This document shows, piece after piece, positions 1 through 11,637 of a DNA stretch of 64,000 nt (positions are counted from its first letter, which is position 1; each line of letters starts with the position of its first letter). The notes below the pieces were generated by a model. It was not told the DNA's origin, did no database searches, and saw only the letters and a program-made list of their open reading frames with translations. The translations under genes and the position numbers were made by a program. Source of the DNA: Gnetum montanum (Eukaryota > Streptophyta > Gnetopsida > Gnetales > Gnetaceae); assembly GCA_015680685.1 (NCBI GenBank), contig MNCI01011103.1, positions 358,724-422,723 on the forward strand. The letters run 5' to 3'.

Positions 1-105
1 ACTTTCTTATGAAGCCACAATCATTTGGGAGAGGGAAAAAATTTATGATCATTGATGGTATGGACATTTCATTATTAGAAAGAAAGAGCTTTGTACTATT
101 AACAT

Positions 106-587
106 TGTGAGTAAAGTAAAGGCAACTACCATTCACATAAGCTTAGATATTGCCATCTCTTTGATTACAAGCATTATTTTTTTTGTAATTGTATGGTATT
201 ATAGTTATCTTGTAAAAAATTGTAGTGTTGAGTATTTAATTGCAAATATTTGAAATATAGTCATGTAAAACTATTGTTCATCTCTATCATTTTATAGCTA
301 TTAATATCTAGCTTACATCTAGTTAACACTACATATAGATGTCCATCTCATGTTATAAATATGGTCACAAAGAAGCCTTTAAAGTAGTACGTTTGGCTTT
401 CATCCTTACGCTTTTTTATTTTTCTTTCTCTATTGTTCATTGTGTTTAAGAAATTCTCTCTGAGCTGACATAAAGATCAAGGATCCTATTTCTTGCTGGG
501 GTTTCTCTCATTTTTCCCTAGGATATATTATTGTGTTTTTCTACTGATTGATATTTTATTGTTATAATGAATGATCTAAAAATCATA
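106..587 (+). repeat. CopA 5' LTR
   Basis: It starts TGTGAGTA and aligns along its length with 4655-5116. A TATA-like TTATAAATA lies at 352-360, so U3 is about 250 bp. The end reads ATCATA where the 3' LTR reads ATCACA, which fits a C-to-T change in the terminal CA. About 20 bp longer than its partner through small indels. Confidence 0.88.
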
Positions 588-589
588 AT

Positions 590-601
590 TGGTATTGGAG
601 C
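590..601 (+). other. CopA primer binding site (initiator Met tRNA type)
   Basis: TGGTATTGGAGC lies two bases after the LTR. The copia consensus TGGTATCAGAGC pairs with the 3' end of initiator Met tRNA; two bases differ here. It would have primed minus-strand synthesis. Confidence 0.82.
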
Positions 602-661
602 TAGGTTCTTTTGTGGAAGTTTTTTTTCTCTTCTTTTGTGGTGCGTATTTGATTTCATGAT

Positions 662-1431
662 ATGACAAACTTAGTAAAAATCAAAGTTGAACAATTCTCT
701 AGCAATGATTGCAAAGTTTCTAGAATGTACATGGAGGATCTTTTTGTTAGCAAAGATCTTTAGTAAGTAGTTGTTGATTCAAAGCTTTCTAATATCACAG
801 ATTTAGACTAGGAGGCCTTGGATAGAAAGGCACAAAGAAGAAGTCATTTGTGTTTCTCTTGTTTAGTGCTAATCAATGTTTCTGGAGTTCTAACTACTAA
901 AGACTTGGTAGACAAACTAAAAGATTTGTACCAAAAAAATTAATTGCTAAAAGATTGTTTCATAGGAGGAATTTACACATACTCAAGATGCTTGAAGGTA
1001 TGATAATTACTAATCATCTAAGTATCTTCAATGATATCATGATGCAACTTAAAGAAGTTGAGGATAAAATGAAAGAGAAAGATCATTGTATGTATCTTTT
1101 AGAGTCTCTTCCTAAGTCTTAGAATACTTTCGTAATGTCAATGAGTAAGTTTGTATTAACTCTTAATTTTGATACTATTGTAGCCTAACTCCTTAGTGAA
1201 GAATGGAGAATTAAAAGGTTTGTCTCTATCCAAAGTGATCTTGTCCTTGCCAAAAGCCCATAGTTTAAACCTTCTAGTTGCTAGAAAAATTCCACAAAAC
1301 CAAGATGTTGGAATTGTGGAAAGATTGGTCATCTTAAAAAAGATTGTAAAGCAACAAAGAAAGGAAAAGCATATGCAAATAATAATAATAAAAATGAAAT
1401 TCCTCCTTCTCATCAAGAGGGAGTTTTTTAG
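662..1431 (+). pseudogene. CopA gag, broken
   Basis: The likely start is the ATG at 662 (MTNLVKIKVEQF). The region keeps copia gag character, including a lysine-rich stretch. A complete CCHC zinc knuckle, CWNCGKIGHLKKDC, lies at 1306-1347 (C-X2-C-X4-H-X4-C), the RNA-binding motif of the nucleocapsid part. Internal stops (for example after DLFVSKDL) and at least one frameshift break it. Confidence 0.82.
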
Positions 1432-2960
1432 GTGGTGTCATCAATTAATGACATTGAGAGAATTTCTTGGTATATTGATTCTGGTGCTTCCTATCATTAT
1501 ACCTCACACCTTGAATGGTTTTGTGAATACTTTGTTTGTAATCTTGGTGTGGTCAAACTAGGTGATGATGGTCTTTATGATGTTATTGGGTATCGTAAAG
1601 TTAAAATCGAATTTAAGGATGAAACCATTAAAACTATATCTCATGTTCATCATGTATCAAAACTCACAATGAGTCTCTTGTCTATGAGTGAGTTAGATTT
1701 TGTAGGTCTAACTATCATATTTGGGGAAGAAAAATGTAAAATCTTGTAAGAGTTTTTACCTCTATCCACTAGTGTAAAGGTGGAAATACTATACTAGTTG
1801 GAGGCAAGAACTTTGCAACACAACTTTAACATGGTAGCTATTACTCAATTGCATTTAAACATTGATCTCTGGCATAGAATATTGGCACATTTAAGTAAAA
1901 AAGGTTTAAAGGAACTACATAAGAAAGGTAAAATTAACTTTACAAAAGAATATCTAAATTTTTGTCATCATTGCCTACTTGGTAAAAAAACATGTTTAAG
2001 ATTGCCAAGAAGTAATGCTAAAATTAATCAAGTGTTAGAGTTAATACACAACGATGTATGTGAACTAGTTAAAGACTTGCAAACATTCTCACTTGGAGGT
2101 GCTACATATTATGTTTTATTCATTCATGATTTTTCAAGGAAAGCTTGGATCTATTTAATGAAACATAAGTCTGAAGTACTTGAAAAATTTAAAGAGTTCA
2201 AAGCTCTTGTTGAAACTTATTTAGGAAATAAAATCAAGGTTCTTAGAATAGATAATGATGGTGAGTTTTACAATGATTCTTTTAACAATTTTTATAAAGA
2301 ACATGGCATATATAGGTAAAAGACTATTTCAGGAACTCCTGAATAGAATGGAGTAGTTGGACATTTTAATAGAACTTTGCTAGAAATAATCAAATGCATG
2401 CTAAGTAAAGTTGGTCTTGGTAAATATTTTTGGGCTAAAGTTGCAATGATTGCCTATTATCTCACTAATAAGTCTTGATCATTTGCAATTGATGGAAAGA
2501 TTCCAGAAGAAATATGAAGTGACAAGTCAATTAATTTTAATTATCTTTGAGTTTTTGGGTGTGAAGCTTATGTTCACATTCCAAAAATTAATTAATCAAT
2601 ATTAGACTATCTATAAGTCTATAAGATGTACTTTCCTTGGTTATGGTCATGGTGTTAAAGCTTATATGTTGTACAACATAGAAACTAAGAGAGGTATCTA
2701 TACTCGTGATGTTCTATTTAGAGAGTCTTGCAAACATATTAAGCACAATCTCTTTGATGATGTAATACTTGATCATGTAGCTTTTCAAGTTAATAAAGAT
2801 AATTTAGAGTATCATCCTCCCTTGGTATGAGATATTATTCATAACCAACAAGATGGTGTGAATAATATACAAGAAATAAGTATAGGGAAAGATGTAATTG
2901 AAGATGAGAAAATAGAGTATTAACATGATGCTCCATCAACTTTACAACCCTTAAGAAGTT
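1432..2960 (+). pseudogene. CopA protease and integrase part of pol
   Basis: The aspartic protease active site reads WYIDSGASYHY near 1468-1500. The GAG-pre-integrase motif LWHRILAHLSKKG follows near 1867-1905. The integrase core includes HDFSRKAWIYL near 2126-2160 and RIDNDGEFYNDSF near 2246-2283, giving the expected central Asp of the catalytic triad. Translation is open for about 170 codons (1798-2319) and then broken by TAA and TAG codons where glutamine is usual. Confidence 0.88.
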
Positions 2961-4560
2961 TGGTTACATAAGAAAAGTACCCACTTGGTTTGAAGATCAA
3001 ATTCTAATCACTGACGATGAACCACTTATGATGAAGCATGAACATCGCTTTATCATAAAGAATGGAAGTGAGCAATGGATGATGAAATGTATGCTATTCA
3101 TAAGAATAAGACATAAGAATTGGTTGAACTTCCATTTAATAGAAAACCAATTGGATGTAAGTGGATGTTCAAAATTAAATTTGGTGATAAGTTTAAAGCA
3201 CATCTTGTTGCTAAGGGTTGTTTACGAAAGAATGGAATTCATTATGATGAAATCTTCTTTCCTATGGCAAAATTAACATCCATTAGATCATTGCTATCAA
3301 AAGCAGTAGTGTATGATCTAGAACATGAACAAATGAATGTAAAAACTACTTTCTTCAATGGTGATCTTGAGGAGGAAATATATATTCTTCAAACTAAAGG
3401 GTATAAAGTGAAAGGAAAAGAGCATATGGTGTGTTGATTGCTAAGATCATTGTATGGGCTCAAACAAGCACCAAGGATGTGGAATAAAAAATTTAATGAA
3501 CACATGTTAAATCTTGGCTTCATTAGAAGTTAGGAAGACTCTTGCTTACATGTCAAAATCAAAAATGGAAAACTCTTAATTTTACTGCTATAGGTTGATG
3601 ACATGTTAATAGCAAGAAGTAACATGGATGAAATCAAGAAGTTGAAACAACTTCTTTTTTCTCGGTTTGAGATGAAAGATATTGGTGTTGTTAAAAGAAT
3701 TTTGGGTATGGAAATTAAAAGAAATAGAGGTAATAACAAACTTTGGGTTGGACAATCTGCATATGTGCAAAATATCTTAAAAAGATATAATATGTAACAT
3801 TGTAAGCCTATGGCAACACCTTGTGAAATTGGGATGGAACTCTCAATTGACTAATGCCCCAAGACAAATGATGAAAAAGAGCTCATGATAAAAATTCCAT
3901 ATGTTAGTGTTGTTAGCAATTTGATGTATATAATGGTTAGTACTAGACCTAATATTGCATACATTGTTGGAAAACTTAGTAAGTATATGTCTAATCCAGG
4001 GAAACAACAGTGGATTGTTGTGAAACAAGTTTTCCAATATCTTCGTGGTACTATGAACTTTGGTATTTGTTATCAAAGTGATTCGTCCATTCTACATGGT
4101 TATGTAGATGCTAATTGAGGTGGGGATTTAGACAACATAAACTCAACTAGTGCAGATGTGTTTAATATCTTTGTGGTGCTATCTATTGAGAAAGCCAATT
4201 GCAGTCTTGTGTGGCTCAGTCTACTACTAAATTAGAATATGTTGCTACAAACCTAGCTAGTTGGGAAGCAACATGGGTTTAGAGAGTAGTGGTTGAACTC
4301 GAAATTCATAAAAATATTATAAAAATTAGTTATGATAACCAAAGTGCAATTTATATATCCAAGAATCCCACTTTCCATAGCAGGACAAAGCATATAGAAA
4401 TACAGTGTCTTTGTATTCAAGAGCNCAGGACAAAGCATATAGAAATACAGTGTCTTTGTATTCAAGAGCAGATTAATGGATAAAGAATTCTTTTTGAAAA
4501 AATGAAGATAAAAGAGAATCCTACTAATATGATGACAAAATATTTATTTTTTGAAAAACT
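2961..4560 (+). pseudogene. CopA reverse transcriptase and RNase H part of pol
   Basis: RT begins near KPIGCKWMFKIKFGDKFKAHLVAKG (described in part, 3140-3220). The catalytic box reads LLL-stop-VDDMLIA at 3582-3612, so the tyrosine of YVDD has become TAG. RNase H signature segments include SYDNQSAIYISKNP near 4327-4370 and RTKHIEIQ after it. A contig-join duplication at 4381-4469 interrupts RNase H. The protein would copy element RNA into DNA; this copy cannot. Confidence 0.88.
4381..4469. other. Assembly join: one N between two exact 44-bp copies
   Basis: 4381-4424 and 4426-4469 are identical and separated by a single N at 4425. The repeated segment encodes the RNase H RTKHIEIQ motif, which occurs once in all copia elements. 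This looks like two overlapping contig ends joined without merging, not a biological duplication. Confidence 0.9.
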
Positions 4561-4654
4561 TTTATTGCGTCAAACAATTATTGGAATCATGGAAGGTGAT
4601 ATCATCTAGGCTTGGATTAGGCTTCATGGAAATTTTTCCTTCAAGAGAGAGAAT

Positions 4655-5116
4655 TGTGAGTACAACGAAGACAATTGCTAGTCACATAAGTTTAGATATT
4701 GTCATCTCTTTGATTACAAGCATTATCTTTTTTGTAATTGTATGGTACAATAGTTATGTTGTAATAAATTGTAATGTTGAGTATTTAACCGCAAATATTT
4801 GAAATATAGTTAATGTAAAACTATTGTTAATATCCAGTTTACATTCACATTCGATTAACACTACTTGTGGATGCCCATCTCATGCTATAAATATGGTTAC
4901 ATGGAAGACTTTAAAGTAGTGTGTTCGGCTTTCATCCCTATGCTTTCTTCTTTCCCACTCTATGCTCTTCATTGTGTTTCAAAAATTCTCTTTGAGTTGA
5001 CATAAAGATCCATGAGCCTGTTTCTTGTTGGCGTTTTTCTTGTTTCCCCCCAAGATATATTATTTTGTTTTTTTGTTTTATTTTTTACTGTTATTGTGAA
5101 TGATCTAAAAATCACA
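4655..5116 (+). repeat. CopA 3' LTR
   Basis: It begins TGTGAGTACAACG right after the purine tract AAGAGAGAGAA (4643-4653) and ends ATCACA. The TATA-like CTATAAATA is at 4885-4893. It matches the 5' LTR with many substitutions, so the insertion is old. Confidence 0.88.
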
Positions 5117-7460
5117 GACATTGACAAGACATGCTGAACAGGCCAATGCCATCTTGGCATGCATGATTGAACCACTTACTATTGGTGACATTGGATAAGG
5201 ACCTGGACTTTCGAAGAGTTATAACCAGCAACTGTACATGCATTCAATGGGCTTGAGATGGATTTTTTTTTTTAATTTTTAATTTTAATCTCAAGCAATA
5301 AGGTTATGGGTCAAACAAGTGCTTAAAAGATGGTCTGACTACATGGTGCTAACATTTACAAGGAAAGGAGGCAATTCCAAATCAAGGAGGCAAATCCAAA
5401 TCTGAGACATACATGTGATTACAGCTTTATTGGTGCTTGTAAACGTTTCAGAGCATAACAAGACAAGTAAGCTTGAAAAGGATGTGTTTATTATCCACCG
5501 GACAGAATTGTTACATGTTTGAATAAGAATCATACAAATCAGTGGCCCTTATGTACCAGATACATCTTGGAGAAAATTTTTTTCCTGCTGTCCAGGGATT
5601 TCCACATGACCATGTAGAAAGAGGAATGGAGGAAACTAGAATGGGATCCCTGTAATAGGTCATGTGTTTATGTCGACAGGTAAAGAAGATGCAAAATGAA
5701 AGACGCGGAATGGCTCTTGTAAATGTCAGCCATGACTGTGCGGAAGACGTCCACACTGCAGACAATACGGAAGCCACCATGGATAGCAGCGGCGTAGCCC
5801 AATAAGATGTCCTGGTTATCATTTTCCGTGAACCCAACAAAACCAAACTACGCGATACACTAGTATCATTTCGGATCTATTTTTTATGCATGTCATTTCA
5901 AGGTATACATCTTCATGTATACGATGAAATTTGTAAGAACCCAGGAGTAAGATGTTAAAAACTAGGATAAGAAGCAAAACAAATTTATTTAAAATTTTGC
6001 TAAAAAGTTCATTACGTTAGTGACATGGTTATCTATACTCAAAGTTATTTATTTTATAAACCAATATAAGATTTTTTAGGGGCTATCATTTGGAAGGCCG
6101 GTAGGGTGCTTGCTTCTTAAATGGTAAATTAAAAAGATGTTAGGCTTTTGTTACTATGGGATATTGAATTCCATGGACCTTTGGTGCTGCTCTTCACGGG
6201 GCATTTGGGCTAATAGGGGACATTTGGGCTAATAGGTTTATGCTAGATCAATTTAAACTTGTTCAATCTATACAATTATGACTTTATAAAGCTATTGCTA
6301 TTGTATTTTTTTGTTCGAATTGTTGTTTTTGTCTCATTTTTTAATTCATTTATTTGTTAACTAGTGCTTGGTTTTTTAGGAACTTGAGAGTTACCATAAT
6401 TTTTTATCTATCCTTTTCCTCAACGATTCCATTATTGGATCTATAATCCATTTCACATGATGCAAGTTGCTAGAGTTCTAGGTTAGCTAGTACTTCTTTG
6501 TAATATTTACGAGATGATTGTAGAAAATACCTTATTTAATGATGGGGATAGTGTAAATACATTCCTTGCTCTTAGAAGTAAAAGAAAATACATTCCAAAA
6601 TAAGTGAAAGAAACTTACTCCATGCTTATAAATTTTTGAAGATATTTTTTCAAATAAATGTTGGTTATATTTGTCATGTTATTTATGTCAATGACTACTT
6701 TATGGATGACCTTTACAGTAGTTGGTCTATCTTTAAACTTATGTGCCTATGATTTTATTCCTCAAGAAATCTACTTAGCTGAAAACAATGAATTTGAGAC
6801 TTTCAATATAAAGAATATCCTCTTGAGCAAAGGTATTTACACTTCAATGAAAGCTTAAGATTAGCTCCATGAAAACATTAAAATTCTTAAGGTTTTACCC
6901 CATGAAAATATTCTTTAATAAATATCTTTAGTCGTTTATGTTCAAGAATACAAGTTTTGTATAATCGGCTAGAAATGCCAAACTCATCAATTTATCATGT
7001 AAATTACTTGGAACACATGTATCTCATGTCAAATTAATTGTATCTTGAATTGGTTCAATGAACCTTTTCAAAGTAGTTCATTTTATACCCAAAAAGTTTA
7101 TGTATGAACAAGGATTAATTTTATCTCATCTTGATACTATAAGATGGGGAGTGGGTTTAGGTGGATAAATCTTAGACATGTTTCCTTATTTTATGTTAAA
7201 TGTACTCTATTTAATTTCATCAAAAATTTTAAATTTTTATGGTATTTATCATGACCTCATAGTCCATAAAACCTTAGAATAATCATTTTTCTTTTTTTCC
7301 TTTCTAATAGATGGAAAAATTGAAATAAAATAACCACAACTTTGTGCATTCACCTCCTATTAGTATTTTTCATTTCCTATTTGTGCATTCACCACTAAGT
7401 GTTAGTATTTTTCATCTCCTATTAAAAGATTTGTACTTAGGATGCATATATGATGCCTAG
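5117..7460. other. Unassigned AT-rich interval between CopA and GypA
   Basis: I see no element ends or conserved domains here apart from the gene-like segment at 5668-5847. Small local duplications occur: CATTTGGGCTAATAGG twice at 6199-6236, and a roughly 45-bp imperfect repeat containing TTTGTGCATTCACC around 7331-7423. Open stretches such as 6658-6858 show no recognisable motif. Confidence 0.6.
5668..5847 (-). pseudogene. Gene-like 3' end segment, unknown product
   Basis: The minus strand has a 58-codon open frame that starts after an AG acceptor-like dinucleotide and ends at TAA. It includes YAAAIHGGF and IYKSHS. A related segment lies on the plus strand at 39773-39868 (YATAIHSGF, IYKSHS, then stop), and the similarity continues past the stop. 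It could be the last exon of a host gene family or part of an unrecognised repeat. Differences between the two copies are not concentrated at third codon positions, so coding constraint is not shown. Confidence 0.4.
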
Positions 7461-8342
7461 TGATGAAGGGTTGTCGACTAGCTATGTTCACGAACATGCA
7501 TTGATACAACCCAGTCAACACAATGTCACATGCGCTAACGCAGATGCATCAATGCAAAGTCAATTCAAGCCTATATAAATACACATACCCATTGCATTTA
7601 TGGCACATCAAGTGAATAGTATAACAATGCTCTTGTAGTTTGCTTTCCCTAGAGTTAGAATATTTTCTAAGTGCCCATAGTATGAACTAAACAATTATAT
7701 AGATGTTTATGTGAGCATCATGTACCTAAACACATTGATGTGACTAGCAATAAATACAAGATTCTTGACATTCATTGTAGCACTTGAAATAGATTAATGT
7801 TTCTTACTTGCACTTTGTTATTAATGCACTTTATATTTTTATCATTAATTAATTAATACATTTAAAAATGAACACATAAGTACAACCACTTTGAATATAC
7901 CATTTAATGCTTGGTAATCCCAATAGTGGCCATTCGGCATGCCTAACAATTGTCACTTGGTAACTAATAGTGTTAATAAGAGTTTAGCATGTATATGACA
8001 AGTGGGCCTGAACACTTATGTTAGGATAGTTAGCCTTAGAATCGTTCGATAGCTAGGATAGTTAATTATCAACCATTTATCTTTCTATCAATACTTAGGC
8101 TAAATATACAAATATAAATATAAATATAAAGATAAATAAATATCATATGACTTAACTCACACTTAACCATAGATAAGAGCCTACACAAGTGAGAGTTAAG
8201 AAGCCAATGATCATACATTTTCTTTAGTCACCATCTTTGTTTAAAGGCACACTTAGGATCCAAGTCCATAGAATTTGACTTGATCACTAGTGCACGCTTG
8301 TGATTTGTATGGTTAGACGTAGGGACTACTCATTGCTCATTA
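7461..8342 (+). repeat. GypA 5' LTR
   Basis: It starts TGATGAAGGG and ends CTCATTA, matching the reverse complement of the LTR at 25640-26546 in start, TATA region, middle and end. The TATA box reads CCTATATAAATAC near 7570-7582, preceded by GATGCATCAATG-type short repeats. Shared landmarks include GAGTTAGAATATTTTC near 7649 and GCTTGGTAATCCC near 7910. Confidence 0.82.
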
Positions 8343-8343
8343 T

Positions 8344-8363
8344 TGTCACTATTGCTGGGGATT
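8344..8363 (+). other. GypA primer binding site (tRNA-Asp type)
   Basis: TGTCACTATTGCTGGGGATT sits one base after the LTR. It matches the usual plant tRNA-Asp primer complement with five differences, four of them transitions. The equivalent site in GypB (25621-25638) has independent changes. Confidence 0.8.
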
Positions 8364-8488
8364 TAGTTCCGCTAGTTATGCTAAGTAGGAAAAGATAGTG
8401 ATATTATACAAAGATGTTGCAAGGATTATTCAATCATAAATCATTAAGGAAATAAGAGCAAGCACACTATTTCTTAGCAAATGCTAAC

Positions 8489-9469
8489 ATGGCTTCTTCT
8501 CAAAGGGAAAAATCTCCACTGCTTATAGGTAGCACCAATCAAAGACAAGAGGTTCAAAAGACACCTCAATAAGTCTACATTGTTTATATCTATTCAAATC
8601 CTTACATTATGGATTTTACCTTCATCCTACATCAAGATGAGTAGTTGTGATGGAGGAATATGGAAGGCAACATTGTGTTGCCTCTCGATTGATCTATTCT
8701 TGCCATATTAATGAACAATTTCATCAGGCTAGGCATCACTACACTTAACACAGAGTATGAGGTCCAAGACTACATCTATCAAGACTATCATCCCACTAAT
8801 GGCTAGTGGAGGAAGGTTCAACAAATGGAAGCACAATATAAGGCTTCTAAATACAATAGGGTTCCAACCCAATTATTCTTGCAGCAACACAAAGAAGTTA
8901 AGGACTTATTTTCGGGCCAATCCTAATACACAAACTCTCCTATTTTCTATGATGGGGATACCCTTAACCACAGGTTGTAATCAACTATGGACAACATGGG
9001 TGTGTGTGGGGTGGGGGCGGGGGGGAGGGGGGAGGGAGGTTTGGGGGTGGGGGTGGGTTGGGGGGGGTGAGGATGCCAGGGGAAGAATGATTATCAAGTT
9101 TAGAGGGCCTCAAAAGATAATAATTGTAGCCATTCATCCCAAAGCAAGAATAATGACAAGCATAATGATAAGGATAAACAACATGATTAGAGTAAGAATC
9201 AAAGAAGAGAAATTAGCAGACATCATTCTGGTGATGGTTCTACTTCTTCCTCATCCTCATTGTCTTCCTTCTCCCTTTGACAAGAGGAGCAGAGGCTGAG
9301 CCAAAAGGAAGAGTAGTCGTAATTGAGATAAAGATGAATGGCAAGATAGGAATGATCATAGATCCTAATGAGAGAATAAAGAATAGGGTCAAGAATAGAA
9401 ACAAAGGCAGGAACATCATTGAGAAAGAAGGCATAGAAGGACTACCATAGACATCGTGGCCATGACAGC
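8489..9469 (+). pseudogene. GypA gag, N-terminal part
   Basis: The start ATG at 8489 begins MASSQREKSP, equivalent to MSSSHRRDG in GypB (ATG at 25475). The segment FTFILHQDE near 8620 matches FTFILHKDE in GypB. A serine and arginine/lysine-rich linker follows at about 9080-9420. A G-rich tract replaces part of the linker at 8998-9072. The frame is broken many times, and the reading is interrupted at 9470 by an insertion. Confidence 0.7.
8998..9072 (+). repeat. G-rich low-complexity tract
   Basis: Seventy-five bases are almost only G and T, with at least six runs of four or more G. It can form G-quadruplexes in principle. It is unique in this AT-rich window and sits inside the decayed gag linker. 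Nothing similar is in the matching part of GypB. Confidence 0.85.
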
Positions 9470-10269
9470 TGTTGGCACATTTTGGCCATTTCATGGAATA
9501 TGTTGGCATGATAAAATTGGTTAAAGGATTTTGCAGTTTGATAGTTGGAGAAGTGGCAACAATTTGAGTTTGTAGAGAAAAAGAATAAGAGTTAAAATGC
9601 AGTTAACAACAACATTCCTTTAATTTAAGAAAAAAAAATATAGGAGCATCATTCCTATAGCAAGCTTACAAGTCTCCACTGATGAGTACAGGACCACCAA
9701 CGTGTTGTTCTCCCTCTATAATTATCAGCATTACATTTCACAGGGCAACAATATAGATTTATATATATATATATTATGATCCACTAGGCTTTACTGATGA
9801 ATATCCTGATAATATCAATGCCTACTTTTCATCTCTATCACAACTAACCAAAGTCTAGCAGGATTATGAAGTTCAATTTCTATATACATCATTTATATGA
9901 TATTAATCTACACCAACTCAAAGAGCATCTCAAGTCAAATTGGTTTTGTATCCATTTCATTTTTGGAAAGCATATCTCTGCAACAACGCAAATTCAATAG
10001 TCTGATGCAGGGTGAAGTTATTTCTCCTGTGAAATTTAGGATTATATCATCTAAAATTTCATGGCTAAGCATGATATTTTTGTCTTTCATGGAAAAGAAA
10101 AAGTGAAATTCTGCGTGACACAGGAGGTGCTCTGCATTATTGCAAGGGACCATGGTATGTGAACCAAATTTCACAGTACCAATCAAAGCTGAGTACAGCA
10201 ATCCATGATTCCATGGCACAACTCTAAATAATATGCACCCTACAAGAAAAGAAACATTTATATAAAATG

Positions 10270-10500
10270 GCAAAAACGAGATTATCCAAGGATCGTGCCA
10301 GCGCTTCGTCACTAGAGTTATCATTACCACAGTGGCCATACTATGCAGTGATGCTCGTCTAGTTCAATACATTCCACTCGGGCATTTCATCAAACACTTG
10401 CCCTGCAAACTCGATTAGCTTCAATTTTAAATACATCTTGATAAAGACGAATGCAGATAACAACATGCTTGCAAAATCTGGATTTTCACGATCTGTGCAT
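10270..10500 (-). pseudogene. PPR (pentatricopeptide repeat) gene fragment
   Basis: Read on the minus strand, the fragment shows HAQIVK, then a frameshift, then GQVFDEMPEWNVLN followed by a stop, TSIT, and later SSDEALA. FDEMP-x-x-N-V is the hallmark joint between PPR motifs, and DEALA matches the helix that follows. PPR proteins bind organelle RNA. Only about 75 codons are present, with stops and frameshifts, so this is a dead fragment carried inside the 9470-12876 insertion. Confidence 0.65.
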
Positions 10501-11627
10501 GAATCTAGCCACCGAGTTCCGAGTTGCAGGCGGCGTGGTGTGGCTTCTCAGATTGACCCAACTAGTGCGCTCTCCTGAAGACGACCCTACGACCCTACCC
10601 GAGCCTAACTGAGGGCAACATCATAATGGTGCACCATGACCCTGCCCAATATGACCTTCACATTCTGGAGCTCAGACTTGCCTTTGTTGTAAACGTGCAT
10701 GTATTTTTCTAGGTTCTAGCATCCTAGCCTTCGTATACTGGGGTGCTCTCAAAGATGCCACATGGTGGCAGCAACTAAACACCACACGAAAACATTTCCA
10801 GACGTAGTAGCAAGGCCTTGTTTTGTGGTGGTAGTTGATATATGGTTCTAGTTGAAATTAGCACTGGGAATGGGGCAGAGCATGTGTCCATTTCTATGAG
10901 TTTTGTGTAGGGACAAGGAAGGAAAGAAACAAGCCAACAATCAAAGAACGACCGACCAGCTGATTACTCCCCGCCATTCTTATAACTATCACCTATAATC
11001 TACATAGGTGTGTCCATACCTCCCTTGGTCTGGAGTTCATTTCCCAATCCATCTGTCACCTCATCAGTTAACAGTGACCCGCCCGATACTAATGCAATTT
11101 ACGTAAATGTCTTTCCGCAGCGATTTACTAGTACGTGAGTTCAAAGATAATAAGGTATAGAAAAGTGCAAATGTAGATGATTTATTTATAGAAATTTGCA
11201 AGGATCGACCTTATTGATTTTAAAGACCATGTAGCCACCTCCACCAACATCTACACTAAGGTGGATGCTAAATTACTTTCTTACTACCGCCTGTTCATGA
11301 AAATTACTAGGGCTTCAGTGGTTAATGATATTTAACAATTGAAAACTTAAAAAATGACAATTGTATGAAGCTCTTATAGTATGAAGATCTTGGCTTTAGT
11401 TTTTTAAGTTATTATATAGGTTGTGACTTATGAAAGAGATATTTGTAAAGTTTGTAAAGACACATGCCAATATTAGCATGGTTTTCTCCTAACTTCATAT
11501 ATAAGTTATAACTTCCTAACTTGTTGGGCAAGTAATATCTCCTAACTTGTTGGGCAAGTTACAACTTCCTTACTTGGGAGAGAAGTTACCCAAGATATTT
11601 TGGAATATCTAACTACCTATGAGACCC

Positions 11628-11637
11628 TATAAAAAGG
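11628..11637 (+). promoter_or_regulatory. TATA box of the inserted LTR
   Basis: CTATAAAAAG follows a T/A-rich stretch and precedes a leader-like region with repeated GGGGTC motifs (11670-11720). If the whole insert is one LTR, U3 is about 2.2 kb and R-U5 about 1.2 kb. Confidence 0.55.

Larger units (their letters stand above)
106..5116 (+). mobile_element. CopA: full-length decayed Ty1/copia LTR retrotransposon
   Basis: Two related LTRs (106-587 and 4655-5116) flank a copia-ordered internal region: gag with zinc knuckle, protease, integrase, RT, RNase H. A primer binding site resembling the initiator Met tRNA complement follows the 5' LTR, and a purine tract precedes the 3' LTR. The flanking 5-mers AACAT (101-105) and GACAT (5117-5121) differ at one base and look like a decayed target site duplication. 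The order protease-integrase-RT-RNase H defines copia. Many stops and frameshifts show an old inactive copy. Confidence 0.93.

Noticed and set aside
5511-5846. 112-codon minus-strand open frame in the gene-like segment
   Set aside because: The alternative frame ending at 5668 gives slightly better agreement with the relative at 39773-39868. Both frames are partly conserved, so neither is certain.
9935-10339. 134-codon minus-strand open frame
   Set aside because: It overlaps the PPR fragment in a different frame and shows no motif; the PPR reading explains its upstream part better.
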